Source: Roseomonas mucosa | GTDB taxonomy: Bacteria; Pseudomonadota; Alphaproteobacteria; Acetobacterales; Acetobacteraceae | Direction of reading: 5' to 3' | Assembly (NCBI GenBank): GCA_945878375.1 | Contig: CAMDWG010000003.1 | Location: forward strand, 1 to 64,000 | DNA length: 64,000 bases | In this document: positions 1-9,500 of the stretch, piece after piece | Position numbering within the stretch: position 1 is the first letter of the stretch | How the letters are laid out: each line of letters starts with the position of its first letter | The notes under the pieces: model-generated | Told to the model about the DNA's origin: nothing | Database searches by the model: none | What the model saw: only the letters and a program-made list of their open reading frames with translations | Made by a program: the position numbers and the translations under genes

Positions 1-429
<429 letters not shown>

Positions 430-435
430 TCATTG

Positions 436-480
436 CCCTCAAACGCCGGGCGCGCGCATCCGCGCGCTTGGCTTCGCCGC
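436..480 (+). repeat. Dispersed intergenic hairpin repeat, copy A
   Basis: The sequence begins CCCTCAAACGCCGGGCGCG and ends CTTGGCTTCGCCGC. Between these constant ends lies a small hairpin (CGCGCG arms around CATC). Copies B (31296-31342) and C (36108-36151, minus strand) share the ends, but their stem bases differ in a pairing-compatible way. This copy starts seven bases after the atpD stop codon, inside the atpD-atpC gap, so it is probably transcribed within the atp mRNA. Confidence 0.7.
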
Positions 481-603
481 GCCGCTGGTGTTCCCGGCGG
501 CGCTGGCGAGTGGGCGGCGCCGGCCGCTATGCGGCCGGACCCTCGCAATTCGGCCGCCACGCGTGGCGGTTGGGCTTGCTGTTCGTGAGTTAGGGGACTG
601 CTG

Positions 604-1014
604 ATGGCGACCTTCCAGCTTGAACTCGTGAGCCCCGAGAAGCTCCTGTTGAGCCGCGCCGTTGAGATGGCGGTGCTGCCGGCGACCGAGGGCGAAATGG
701 GCGTGCTGCCCGGCCACGCGCCGATGATCGTGGCCCTTCGCGGCGGCATCATCAGCGTGACCGAGGGCGGCCAGGTGACGGACCGCCTGTTCGTGGCCGG
801 CGGCTTCGCCGAGGTGACGCCCGATCGCTGCACCGTGCTGGCCGATGAGGCAACGCCGGTCGCGCAGATCTCCCGCACCGAGGCCGAAGCGCGCATCCGC
901 GTGGCCGAGGACGCCTACAACGCCGCGGCCGGCGACACGCCGGAAAAGCGCGACGCCGCAATGGCGACGCTGCTGTCGGCCCGCGCGATGCTCGCGGCCG
1001 CGCAGGCCGCCTGA
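604..1014 (+). CDS. atpC: ATP synthase F1 subunit epsilon
   Basis: This is the 136-residue epsilon subunit, part of the central rotor stalk that couples F1 to Fo and inhibits ATP hydrolysis. The N-terminal beta-sandwich is clear: 'FQLELVSPEKLLLS', 'GEMGVLPGHAPMI' and 'FVAGGFAEVTPDRCTVLAD'. A C-terminal helical hairpin rich in Ala and Arg follows. Length is normal for alphaproteobacterial epsilon subunits. The ATG at 604 is preceded by TTAGGGGAC, a reasonable ribosome binding site. It is the last gene of the atp operon and is followed by a strong intrinsic terminator at 1062-1094. Confidence 0.97.
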   Translation: MATFQLELVSPEKLLLSRAVEMAVLPATEGEMGVLPGHAPMIVALRGGIISVTEGGQVTDRLFVAGGFAEVTPDRCTVLADEATPVAQISRTEAEARIRVAEDAYNAAAGDTPEKRDAAMATLLSARAMLAAAQAA

Positions 1015-1061
1015 CGGGCCACACCCTGCCGCGCGCCGCCGCCAGCGGCGCTTGAATCCGG

Positions 1062-1094
1062 AAGCCGTCTGCAAACATAAGTTGCAGACGGCTT
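1062..1094 (+). terminator. Rho-independent terminator of the atp operon
   Basis: A perfect 13-bp stem (AAGCCGTCTGCAA at 1062-1074 with its complement at 1082-1094) surrounds a 7-base loop and runs into TTGCGTTT. It lies 48 bases after the atpC stop and 20 bases before the next gene. Confidence 0.88.
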
Positions 1095-1113
1095 TTGCGT
1101 TTCAGGGGGACCG

Positions 1114-1974
1114 ATGAAGCACTGGCGGATCGACCAGCTGGCCTGGGATCGCTTCGACCCTTCCAAGGTCGATCCCGAGGTGGTGCCACTGGTCAAGGCG
1201 GCAGCGATGGTCGAACGCAATGGCGGCGACTACGCGCTGTATCTGAACTCCGTCTTCCACGACGACCCGCATTTCCAGGCTGCCGCCGATGCCTGGGCGG
1301 TGGAGGAGGTGCAGCATGGCGACGCGCTCGGCCGTTGGGCGATGCTCGCCGATCCGGGCTGGGATTTCCTGGCTGCCTTTGATCGCTACCACGAAAGCTA
1401 CCGGATCAACACCGCCGCCGACGCCTCCATCCGCGGCAGCCGGAGCGGGGAGCTGGTGGCGCGCTGCATGGTGGAGACGGGCACCTCCTCCTACTACACC
1501 GCGCTGGGGGAGGCGTCTGCCGAGCCGGTGCTGCGGGAGATCTGCCGGCAGATCGCGGCCGATGAATACCGGCACTTCAAGCTGTTCTACGACCACCTGC
1601 GCCGATATCTGGCGCGGGAGAACCTGTCCTTCGTGCAGCGGCTGAAGGTCGCCGCCGGCCGTATCGGCGAAAGCGAGGATGACGAACTCGCCTACGCCTT
1701 CCACTGCGCCAATGAACCGCCCGGCACGCCCTACGACCACGACCGCTGCATCGCCGGCTATATGGGTCGGGCGATGGGCTACTACCGCTTCCCGCATATC
1801 GAGCGCGGCATGGGCATGATCTTCAAGACGATCGGGCTGGAACCGCGCAGCCGGCTGTCGGACCTCGCCGCCAAGGGCGCGTGGCGGCTGCTGCAATGGC
1901 GGCGCGAACGCTACCGCCAGGGCCTGCTAAAGGCCGTCAACGAGAACGCGGCTGCGCTGCGGGTGGCTGCGTAG
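1114..1974 (+). CDS. Ferritin-like di-iron protein
   Basis: This 286-residue cytoplasmic protein has the ligand pattern of a ferritin-like di-iron four-helix bundle: Glu34, E65-V-Q-H68, Glu121 and E151-Y-R-H154. That is the E / ExxH / E / ExxH layout shared by rubrerythrin-like proteins, di-iron oxygenases and acyl-ACP desaturases. The spacing between ligand pairs fits one bundle. A basic, Tyr-rich C-terminal region (about 200-286) follows. The specific substrate or reaction cannot be read from sequence. Candidates are a di-iron oxidase, an iron or peroxide detoxifying protein, or a desaturase-like enzyme. The start is ATG 1114, preceded by GGGGGACCG. It appears monocistronic, with a terminator before it and a convergent one after it. 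Confidence 0.72.
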   Translation: MKHWRIDQLAWDRFDPSKVDPEVVPLVKAAAMVERNGGDYALYLNSVFHDDPHFQAAADAWAVEEVQHGDALGRWAMLADPGWDFLAAFDRYHESYRINTAADASIRGSRSGELVARCMVETGTSSYYTALGEASAEPVLREICRQIAADEYRHFKLFYDHLRRYLARENLSFVQRLKVAAGRIGESEDDELAYAFHCANEPPGTPYDHDRCIAGYMGRAMGYYRFPHIERGMGMIFKTIGLEPRSRLSDLAAKGAWRLLQWRRERYRQGLLKAVNENAAALRVAA

Positions 1975-1984
1975 ACCTCTCCCC

Positions 1985-2027
1985 GCAAAGCCGCGTCCGG
2001 GCGTGGCGCCCGGATGCGGCGCTTTGC
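1985..2027. terminator. Convergent bidirectional terminator hairpin
   Basis: A long GC stem, with arms GCAAAGCCGC-GTCCGGGC and GCCCGGAT-GCGGC-GCTTTGC, lies between the ends of the ferritin-like gene (1974) and the minus-strand CoxL-like gene (2029). It is placed to end transcription from both sides. Confidence 0.75.
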
Positions 2028-2028
2028 C

Positions 2029-4338
2029 TTACGCCGCGTGCAGCGCCTTCCACACGCTTTCCGGCGTCGCCGGCATGTCCACCACCTTGCCGCCCAGCGC
2101 ATCCACCAGCGCGTTGATCACCGCCGGCGGCGAGCCCACCGCGCCCGCTTCCCCCGCGCCCTTGACGCCGAGCGGGTTGGTCTCGCAGGTCACCTCGATC
2201 AGGTCCACGTCGATATCCGGCAGGTCATCCGCGCGCGGCACGGCGTAATCCATGAAGGAGGCCGACAGCAGCTGCCCGCTGCCATTGTCGTAGGAGGTGC
2301 GCTCCATCAGCGCCTGGCCCAGACCCTGCGCCACGCCGCCATGCACCTGGCCGCGCACGATCAGCGGGTTCAGCGCATGGCCGACATCGTCCACGACGAT
2401 ATAGCGCGGCACGTTCACCACGCCGGTCTCGGGGTCCACCTCCACCTCTGCCACGTGGCAGCCATTGGGGAAGGTGTGCGCATCGATCTTCGCGGTTTCC
2501 ATCGCGTCGAGCAGGATGGCGGATTGCCCTGCTGCCACGCGCCGGCGCTGTGCCGCCGCGAGGTCGAGGATGCCGACCGCGCGATCCGTCCCCGCCACCG
2601 CGAAGCGGCCTTCGGCGGGCGTGAATTCGATATCGGCGACGGCGGCTTCCAGATGCTCGGCGGCGGCCTGCTTGCCCTTGTCCACCACGCTTGCGGTCGT
2701 CACCAGGATCGCCTGGCCTTCGGAATAGAGGCTGCGCGCGCCGCCCGTGCCGCCGCCATCGGGCAGCGTTTCGGAATCGCCCTGCTTCACGCGGATCTTC
2801 TCCAGCGGCACGCCGAGTTCGTGATGCGTCAGCATCGCATAGGCGGTCTCGTGGCCCTGGCCGGTGGATTGCGTGCCGACATAGACATCGACCATGCCGT
2901 CCTCGGCGAAGACCACCTTCGCATTCTCGGTCGCGCTGCCGCCGGTGGCTTCCAGGTAATAGGCAACGCCGATACCGCGCTTCTTCCCGCGCGCGGCGGC
3001 TTCCGCGCGGCGCGTCTCGAACCCGTCCCAGTCGATCTTCTTGAGCGCGGTGCCGAAGAGCTGCGCGAAATCGCCGCTGTCATAGCGTTGGCCCATCGCG
3101 GTGACGTAGGGCATCGCTGATTGCGGCACCATGTTCCGCCGGCGCAGCTCGATGCGGTCGATGCCGAGTTCCCGCGCCGCGGTGTCGATCAGCCGTTCCA
3201 CCAGGTAGTTCGATTCCGGCCGGCCAGCACCGCGATAGGCATCCACCGGCACGGTGTTCGTCATCACGCCGAGGACATTGGCGTGGATCGCCTCGAACCC
3301 ATAGACGCTGGCCAGAACCTTGGTGCCGGCGCCGGTCGGGATGAAGGGCGCGAAGGTGTTGAGATAGGCGCCCATATTCGCCCAGTTCTTCGTCCGCAGC
3401 GCGAGGAAGCGGCCATTCGCATCCGTCGCCAGCTCGCCCAGCGTGATGTTGTCGCGGCCATGCGTGTCGGACAGGAAGGCTTCCGTCCGTTCGCTGGCCC
3501 ACTTCACCGGGCGGCCGATCTGGCGCGCGGCGAAGGCGACCAGGACATGTTCGGCGTAGAGATACAGCTTCATGCCAAAGCCGCCGCCCACATCGGGCGT
3601 CACCACCCGCACCGTCGCGGGATCGATCTTGAACACCACATTCGCCAGCAGGTTGCGGACCAGCCAGGAGCCCTGGGTGTTGGTGTGCAGGGTCAGCCGG
3701 TCGCCGTCCCACGCCGCCACCGCCGCGCGGGCTTCCATGCTGGCGACGACGACGCGGTTGTTCACCACCGTCAGCCGCGTGACATGGGCGGCGCGCGCGA
3801 AGGCCGCGTCCGTCGCGGCCTTGTCGCCCGCTTCCCAGTCGAAGGCGATGTTGCCCGGCGCGCTCGCCCAGACCTGCGGCGTGCCGGCCTCATGCGCGGT
3901 GGCAAGGTCGGTCGCGGCGGGCAGGATGTCGTAGTCGACGCCGATCGCCTCCGCCCCGTCGCGCGCGGCCTGCGGGGTGTCCGCCACCACGAAGGCGACC
4001 GGGTCGCCCACATGGCGCACCGTGTCGGTCGCCAGCGCCAGACGCGGCGTGTCGGCGCGCGGGGAGCCGTCCTTGTTCTTCAGCGGGATCACGCAGGGCA
4101 CGGGGCCGAGCCCCGCCGCTTCCAGGTCGCGTCCCGTGATCACCGCCAGCACGCCCGGGATGGCGAGCGCGGGGGCGGTATCCAGCGCCGTGATGCGCGC
4201 ATGAGCATGCGGGCTGCGGAGCACCACGCCATGCGCCTGGCCGGGCAGGCCGATATCGTCGGTGTAGCGCCCATTGCCGGTCAACAGGCGAGGATCCTCG
4301 ATGCGTCGCACCGACTGGCTCAACCCGAACTTCGCCAT
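2029..4338 (-). CDS. Xanthine dehydrogenase family molybdopterin-binding subunit (CoxL form II type), orphan
   Basis: This 769-residue large subunit is of the CO dehydrogenase/xanthine oxidase family. It would hold a molybdopterin-cytosine-dinucleotide cofactor and hydroxylate a carbon or aldehyde substrate. Visible family blocks are 'RRIEDPRLLTGNGRYTDD' at the N-terminus, 'GGGFGMK' about 251-257, 'GTQSTGQGHET' mid-protein, and 'GAGEAG' near 727-732 with the presumed catalytic Glu730. The active-site loop reads AYRGAGR (367-373). That is the form II motif and not the AYxCSFR of true CO dehydrogenases, so CO oxidation is unlikely. The FAD (medium) and 2Fe-2S (small) subunit genes that usually sit beside it are absent. 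Its partners must be encoded elsewhere. Start ATG 4338. Confidence 0.88.
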   Translation of the reverse strand: MAKFGLSQSVRRIEDPRLLTGNGRYTDDIGLPGQAHGVVLRSPHAHARITALDTAPALAIPGVLAVITGRDLEAAGLGPVPCVIPLKNKDGSPRADTPRLALATDTVRHVGDPVAFVVADTPQAARDGAEAIGVDYDILPAATDLATAHEAGTPQVWASAPGNIAFDWEAGDKAATDAAFARAAHVTRLTVVNNRVVVASMEARAAVAAWDGDRLTLHTNTQGSWLVRNLLANVVFKIDPATVRVVTPDVGGGFGMKLYLYAEHVLVAFAARQIGRPVKWASERTEAFLSDTHGRDNITLGELATDANGRFLALRTKNWANMGAYLNTFAPFIPTGAGTKVLASVYGFEAIHANVLGVMTNTVPVDAYRGAGRPESNYLVERLIDTAARELGIDRIELRRRNMVPQSAMPYVTAMGQRYDSGDFAQLFGTALKKIDWDGFETRRAEAAARGKKRGIGVAYYLEATGGSATENAKVVFAEDGMVDVYVGTQSTGQGHETAYAMLTHHELGVPLEKIRVKQGDSETLPDGGGTGGARSLYSEGQAILVTTASVVDKGKQAAAEHLEAAVADIEFTPAEGRFAVAGTDRAVGILDLAAAQRRRVAAGQSAILLDAMETAKIDAHTFPNGCHVAEVEVDPETGVVNVPRYIVVDDVGHALNPLIVRGQVHGGVAQGLGQALMERTSYDNGSGQLLSASFMDYAVPRADDLPDIDVDLIEVTCETNPLGVKGAGEAGAVGSPPAVINALVDALGGKVVDMPATPESVWKALHAA

Positions 4339-4525
4339 GGCCTGATTCCCCCGAGAGGCGTTCTGTCTGCCCCATCATCTGCTGGGTCGGGGCCGTTCGG
4401 GAAGGGGGCAACCGCAGGAAGGCGGCGGCGTTCGCGTCTTTGCGAGAGGGAAGCCGCCCGATGCCCCGTCCCCGCCGCCGGCCATGCCCTGGCCACCCTG
4501 CCCGCCGGCATGGCCCGAAGGGCCG

Positions 4526-6499
4526 CTACCGCACCCGCAGCTCCGCCGCCGCCGCCACGCCCGCGGCATCCAGCACCGTGATGCGGTAGAAGCCCGGCCC
4601 TGGCGGCGTCCAGGCCACTTCGCGCCGCGCGCGTTCGGTGCCGAGCGGCGCGCCATCCACCAGGAAGGTCAGCGGGCGCTGCCCGCCCGCCGCGCGGATC
4701 GTCACCGTCCCGCCTTCGGCCAGCACCGCGCCGGGCATCGGAAATAGCAGGCGCAGCCGGTCCGCGGCCTCGGCGCCGACCGCCATCCGGTTCGCGGGGG
4801 CGGGGCGCGCCAGCAGCGCCGCGCGGGGGGCGGCGGGCAGCAGGGCGAAGCTCTGCGCCAGCACCGGCAGCGCCAGCGTCGCGCCGGTCGCGCCGGGGAT
4901 CGGCGTGCCGTCCGGCCGGCCGATCCACACGCCCGCAGCATGCCGCTCATCCAGCCCCAGCGCCCAGGCATCGCGCCCGCCCCAGCTCGTGCCGGTCTTC
5001 CACGCGACGCCCGCGGGCCCGCCGCGCGGGAAGGGCTGCACCAGCACGCCCGCCACCGCCGCCGCCGCGCGCGGCGCGAGCACCACCGGTCGCGCCGCGG
5101 TCCCGGCCGGCTGCGTCACCAGCGGGCCCGCGCGCCCGCCATCGCCCAGCATGGCATAGAGCCCGACCATCCCCCGCAGCGTCATCCCCGCGCCCCCCAG
5201 CGCCAGCGGCAGCGACGCCTCCGCCCCCGGCGGCAGCACGGGCGGCGCGCCGGAGGCCTTGAGCAGCGTCGCCAGCCGCAGCGGCCCCACTTCCTGCAGC
5301 AGCGCGACGGCGGGCAGGTTCAGCGACAGGCGCAGCGCATCGGCGGCGCCGACGCGCCCGGCGAAGCCGCGGTCGAAATTCTCCGGCGCATAGCCGCCGA
5401 AGCGCAGCGGCAGGTCCGACAGCAGGCTATCCGGCCGCGCGATCCCCTGCTCGAAGGCCAGCGCATAGACGAAGGGCTTGAGCGCGGAGCCGGGCGAGCG
5501 CACCGCGCGCGTCAGGTCCAGCATGCCCGCGCGCGGCACGTCGCCGAAGGCGCCGCCGACCAGCGCGCGGACCTCCCGCGTCGCGATGTCGGCGATGACC
5601 AGCGCGACCGCTGCGCGGTCCGGCAGGTCGCGCAGCGCATCCGCCGCGATGCGCTCGGCCGCGCGTTGCAGGTCGCGGTCCAGCGTGGTCGGGATGCGTG
5701 CGCCCGGCTCGGCATTCCGCGCCACCTCGCGCGCCAGATGCGGGGCCAGGCGGGGCATCGCCTGCCGGCGTAACGGCACGGCCTGCGCCAGCGCATGGGC
5801 GCGTTCGTCGTCATTCACCGCCCCGGCGCCCGGTGCGCGGGCCAGCAGCACGGCATCGCGCGCGCGCCGCGCGGCATCCGCATGGCGGTCGGGCCGCAGC
5901 GCCTCCGGCCGCCGCGCGAGCGCGATGAGCAGTGCCGAATCCGCGGCATCGAGCGTCGCCGGCGCGCGCCCGAACCACGCCAGCGAGCCCGCCCGGAACC
6001 CTTCCAGATTGCCCCCCTGCGGCGCGAGGGTGAGCCAGATGCCGAGGATCTCGTCCTTCGTGAACCGCGCTTCCAGTTGCAGCGCGCGCGCGATCTCGAT
6101 GGCCTTGCTGCGCAGCGTGCGCGGGCGGGGTTCCAGCAGCCGCGCCGCCTGCATGGTCAGGGTGGACCCGCCCGAGACCACGCGCCCCGTGGTGGCCCAT
6201 TGCGCGGCGGCGCGCGCCAGGGCCAGCGGATCGACGCCGGGATGCGAGCGGAAGCGACGGTCTTCCGCCGCGATCAGCATCTCCCGCAGATGCGCCGGCA
6301 CGTCGCCGGCCGTGGTGCGAAGCCGCCACATGCCGCCCGGCGCGGGCAGCACCGACAGCGTGCGCCCGTCCCGGTCCAGCACCTCCACCCCGGCGGCGTG
6401 GTAGCGCGACAGGTCCGGCGGAAAGACCCGGTCGAGCACCACCACCGCCGCGCCGACCAGCGCAAGCAGGATCAGCGCGGCCGGGATGCGGCGGCGCAT
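4526..6499 (-). CDS. pbpC: Penicillin-binding protein 1C
   Basis: Bifunctional peptidoglycan synthase of about 657 residues. The start was chosen at the ATG ending at 6499, which places 'MRRRIPAALILLALVGAAVVV' as an N-terminal membrane anchor. An in-frame start at 6580 would overlap the preceding gene by 74 bases. The glycosyltransferase domain (about 60-240) has 'AEDRRFRSHPGVD' with catalytic Glu79 and 'GGSTLTMQ'. The transpeptidase domain has SALK (Ser338-Lys341), SLN (392-394) and KTGTS (501-505). A C-terminal PbpC-type beta domain follows. It starts 7 bases after the alpha-2-macroglobulin stop, forming the classic bacterial macroglobulin-PBP1C pair. Its expected role is peptidoglycan repair where the wall is breached. 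Confidence 0.95.
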   Translation of the reverse strand: MRRRIPAALILLALVGAAVVVLDRVFPPDLSRYHAAGVEVLDRDGRTLSVLPAPGGMWRLRTTAGDVPAHLREMLIAAEDRRFRSHPGVDPLALARAAAQWATTGRVVSGGSTLTMQAARLLEPRPRTLRSKAIEIARALQLEARFTKDEILGIWLTLAPQGGNLEGFRAGSLAWFGRAPATLDAADSALLIALARRPEALRPDRHADAARRARDAVLLARAPGAGAVNDDERAHALAQAVPLRRQAMPRLAPHLAREVARNAEPGARIPTTLDRDLQRAAERIAADALRDLPDRAAVALVIADIATREVRALVGGAFGDVPRAGMLDLTRAVRSPGSALKPFVYALAFEQGIARPDSLLSDLPLRFGGYAPENFDRGFAGRVGAADALRLSLNLPAVALLQEVGPLRLATLLKASGAPPVLPPGAEASLPLALGGAGMTLRGMVGLYAMLGDGGRAGPLVTQPAGTAARPVVLAPRAAAAVAGVLVQPFPRGGPAGVAWKTGTSWGGRDAWALGLDERHAAGVWIGRPDGTPIPGATGATLALPVLAQSFALLPAAPRAALLARPAPANRMAVGAEAADRLRLLFPMPGAVLAEGGTVTIRAAGGQRPLTFLVDGAPLGTERARREVAWTPPGPGFYRITVLDAAGVAAAAELRVR

Positions 6500-6506
6500 G
6501 CGCGGT

Positions 6507-9500
6507 TCAGCGCGGGCCCTGCGGCCGCGCCGGCGCGGGCGCCTGGTCCTCCGTGCCATGCACCACGATCCGCCCAGCATTATGCCGCGCGAAGAAGCCA
6601 GGGCGGTACATGTCCTGCGCCTCCATCCCCGGCAGTTCGAAGCGGCCGGGCGTCACCGCGCGCAGTCGCACCGCGAGCCGCGCGAGCGGTTCCTGCGGCG
6701 AGAACGTCACCGCCGCGGCGAAGCGATCATCGCGCGCGGGCATCGCCTGGGGCCGGGTCAGCGTGCCGAGCCAAGGCATCCCCTGCACTTCCCCGGCCGG
6801 CAGGCGGCCGGTGATCTCCCACCCCGCCGGCAGGCCTTGCAGGATCATCGCCTCGTGCCGCTCGCCGGTCAGCGCGCGCACTTCCAGCAGCAGCACGAAT
6901 TCGGTGCCGGCGCGCAGCGCATCGAGGTTCAGCGGCTGCCCGTCCAGCGCGTAGAAGCGCCGCCCGATCCGCATCCCCTGCGCCGCCGCCGGCAGCGGGG
7001 AGGTCGGCACGCCCGCGATGGTGATGGCCTGCGCCACCGGCGCGTCGCCGCGGTTGCGCGCCGTGCCGGACGCCGCCAGCGCCGCGCCCACCACGGGCGC
7101 GGTGGGCAGGTCGCGCCCATCCAGCGTCACGCGCACCGGCCGCCCGTCGCGCCCGAGCAGGCTGGCCGCGACCACCGCCCAGGCCTGTTCCTGCGTGTTC
7201 GTCACCTCCGGCGTGAAATCGGCCCCCGGCAGCCGCCCGAGCAGGTTCGCCAGCCGGTCCTGCGCAACGCCGCTTTCCCGCAGCAGCACCGCGATGGCCA
7301 GCAGGTCCCGCGCCGCGCTGCCATGGTCGAACCACCACGCGTTGCGCTGCGTGTTCGCCAGCGCCGCGGCGAAGATCTGTTCCTCGCGCGCGCGATCTCC
7401 GGCCCGTGCGAAGGCGCTGGCCAGCTGCGCGCGCGCCAGCGGCGTCGGCAGCCGGTCGATATCCTCCGCCAGTCGCCGCGCCGCGCCCAGCCGGTTGCGC
7501 CCCGCCAGGGCCAGAACATGCACGCGATAGGCCTGCGCGGCGAGCGCCTCCGGCTGGTCGCCCTCGCGGTCCAGCCCGTCTTCCGCCGCGCGCAGCGCAT
7601 CGGCCAGCGCCGCTTCCGGCACCGCTGCGCCGGCTGCGCGCGCGCGCAGCAGCGCTTCCGTCGCGTAGAGGCTCGCCCAATCCTGCGCTTCGCCATCCGC
7701 GCTCCAGAAGCCGAAGCTGCCATCGAAGCGCTGGCGATCGAGGATCGAGGCGATGGCCTGGCCGAGGGCCACCTGGTCGTCCTGCGCCGTGTCGGCGTTG
7801 AGCGGCGCATGCGCCAGCGCCAGCGCGCGGGAGCTTGCCTGTTCCACGCAATCCAGCGGGAAGCGCTTGAGCGCCGCCAGCAGCCCGCCCGGATCGTAGC
7901 GCACTGGCGCGCCCCAGGTCGCGCGCGCGCTCCAGCTGCCGGGGATGAAGCGATCCGACGGCGCGGGCACGGGCACGGTCTCGCCTGGCGCGATGGTCCG
8001 GACCGCGACCTCGGTCACCGGCGCGCGGGCGGATCGCACGGCGATGCGCGCTTCCCGTTCGGTGGTGAAGCCATCGGGCCCGGTGACGGCCAGCCGCAGC
8101 ACGCCTTCCCCCGCCATCGTCGCGCGCAGCGTCGTGGCCGGCATGGCGCGCGCGCCCGTCGCCAGGACCTGCCCCAGCTGCGCCGGCCCCGCGATCTCGA
8201 TGGCGCCGGAGGCGGAAAGCCGCGCCACCACCTCGCCCGGCGGCAATTCGATGTTGTGGAGCAGCACCGGCAGCCGCGCCTCGTCGCCGGGCGCGAGGAA
8301 GCGCGGCAGCAGGGCTTCCGCGACCACCGCTTCGCGCACCGTCATCGGCTGCGATGCCGCGCCGATCCGCGCGCCGTCCCACGCCACCGTCATCAGCCGC
8401 AGCTCGCCCGCGAAATCGGGGATGTCGAGCGGAACCCGCGCCACCCCATCCGCGCCGACCGCGACCATGCCGGAGAACAGCGCGACCAGCCGCTGCGGGA
8501 TGTCCTGCGCCAGCGCGTCCATCCCGTCGCCGCCCTGCCGCAGCACCGCGACCTCGCCTTCGGCCGGCGCGATCAGCCGCCCGTAATCGTCGCGGATATC
8601 GAGCCCGAGCCGCCGCCGCGCGAGGAAATGCTCCACCGGGTCGGGGGAGCGGAACTGCGTCAGGCGCAGGATGCCCTCGTCCACCGCCGCCAGCGTGATC
8701 CGGGCGCTGCCGGATGTCGCACCCGCGATCCGCACCGGCACCTCGATGCGCGTGCGCGGGCGGATCAGCGCGGGCGCCTCGATCGCGACCTCCATCCGTC
8801 GTGCCGAGGGATCGAGCCCGATCCAGGCGAGGCCCAGCGCACGGCCGGGCCTGCCGGCCGGCGACTGCCCCGCGCGGAAGACGGTGACCGCGACATGCGC
8901 GCTCGCGCCCCAGGCGGCATCGACCGGGATCTCGATATCCGTGCCGGACTCCGCGACCTCGATCTCCCGCAGCGACACCACGCGGTCGGTCAGCACGGCG
9001 ACGGAGGCGCGGCCGGCGAAGGGCGGGGTGATGCGAAGCCGGGCGGTCTCCCCCGGCGCATAGCCGCGCCGTTCGGCCGCGAGGTCCACGCGGTCCGGCA
9101 CCTCGGGGCTCTCCACCCCCGCCCAGCCGGCGCGGAAGCGATAGGATGCGATGGCCAGCCCGTTCGGCTCCGTCGCCTCGATCCGGTAGCGGCCGAAGGG
9201 CAGGGTGCGGGCGAAGCGCGCGGGGGCGCCGGGCGCCACATCGACTTCGGCGGAATCCACCGGCTCGTCGCGCCACACCGTCTCGTACCGCGCCACGCGG
9301 TCCCGCAGCACGATCCGCCAGTCGGGCCTTTCGCGCACCAGCCGCAGGCGCAGCCGCGCGGGGATCGCGGCGCCGTCCGGATTCACCGCCGCGATCTCGA
9401 ACGCCGCTTCGGCATTCGCATCCACCGCATCGCCCTGGAAGGCCGGGCGGATCGCGAGCAGCGTGCCGCCCGCGCGCACCGGCACGGTGAAGCGCGTGGC

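Noticed and set aside
2029-4338. True CO dehydrogenase (coxL form I)
   Set aside because: The active-site loop is AYRGAGR, not AYxCSFR, and coxM/coxS are absent.
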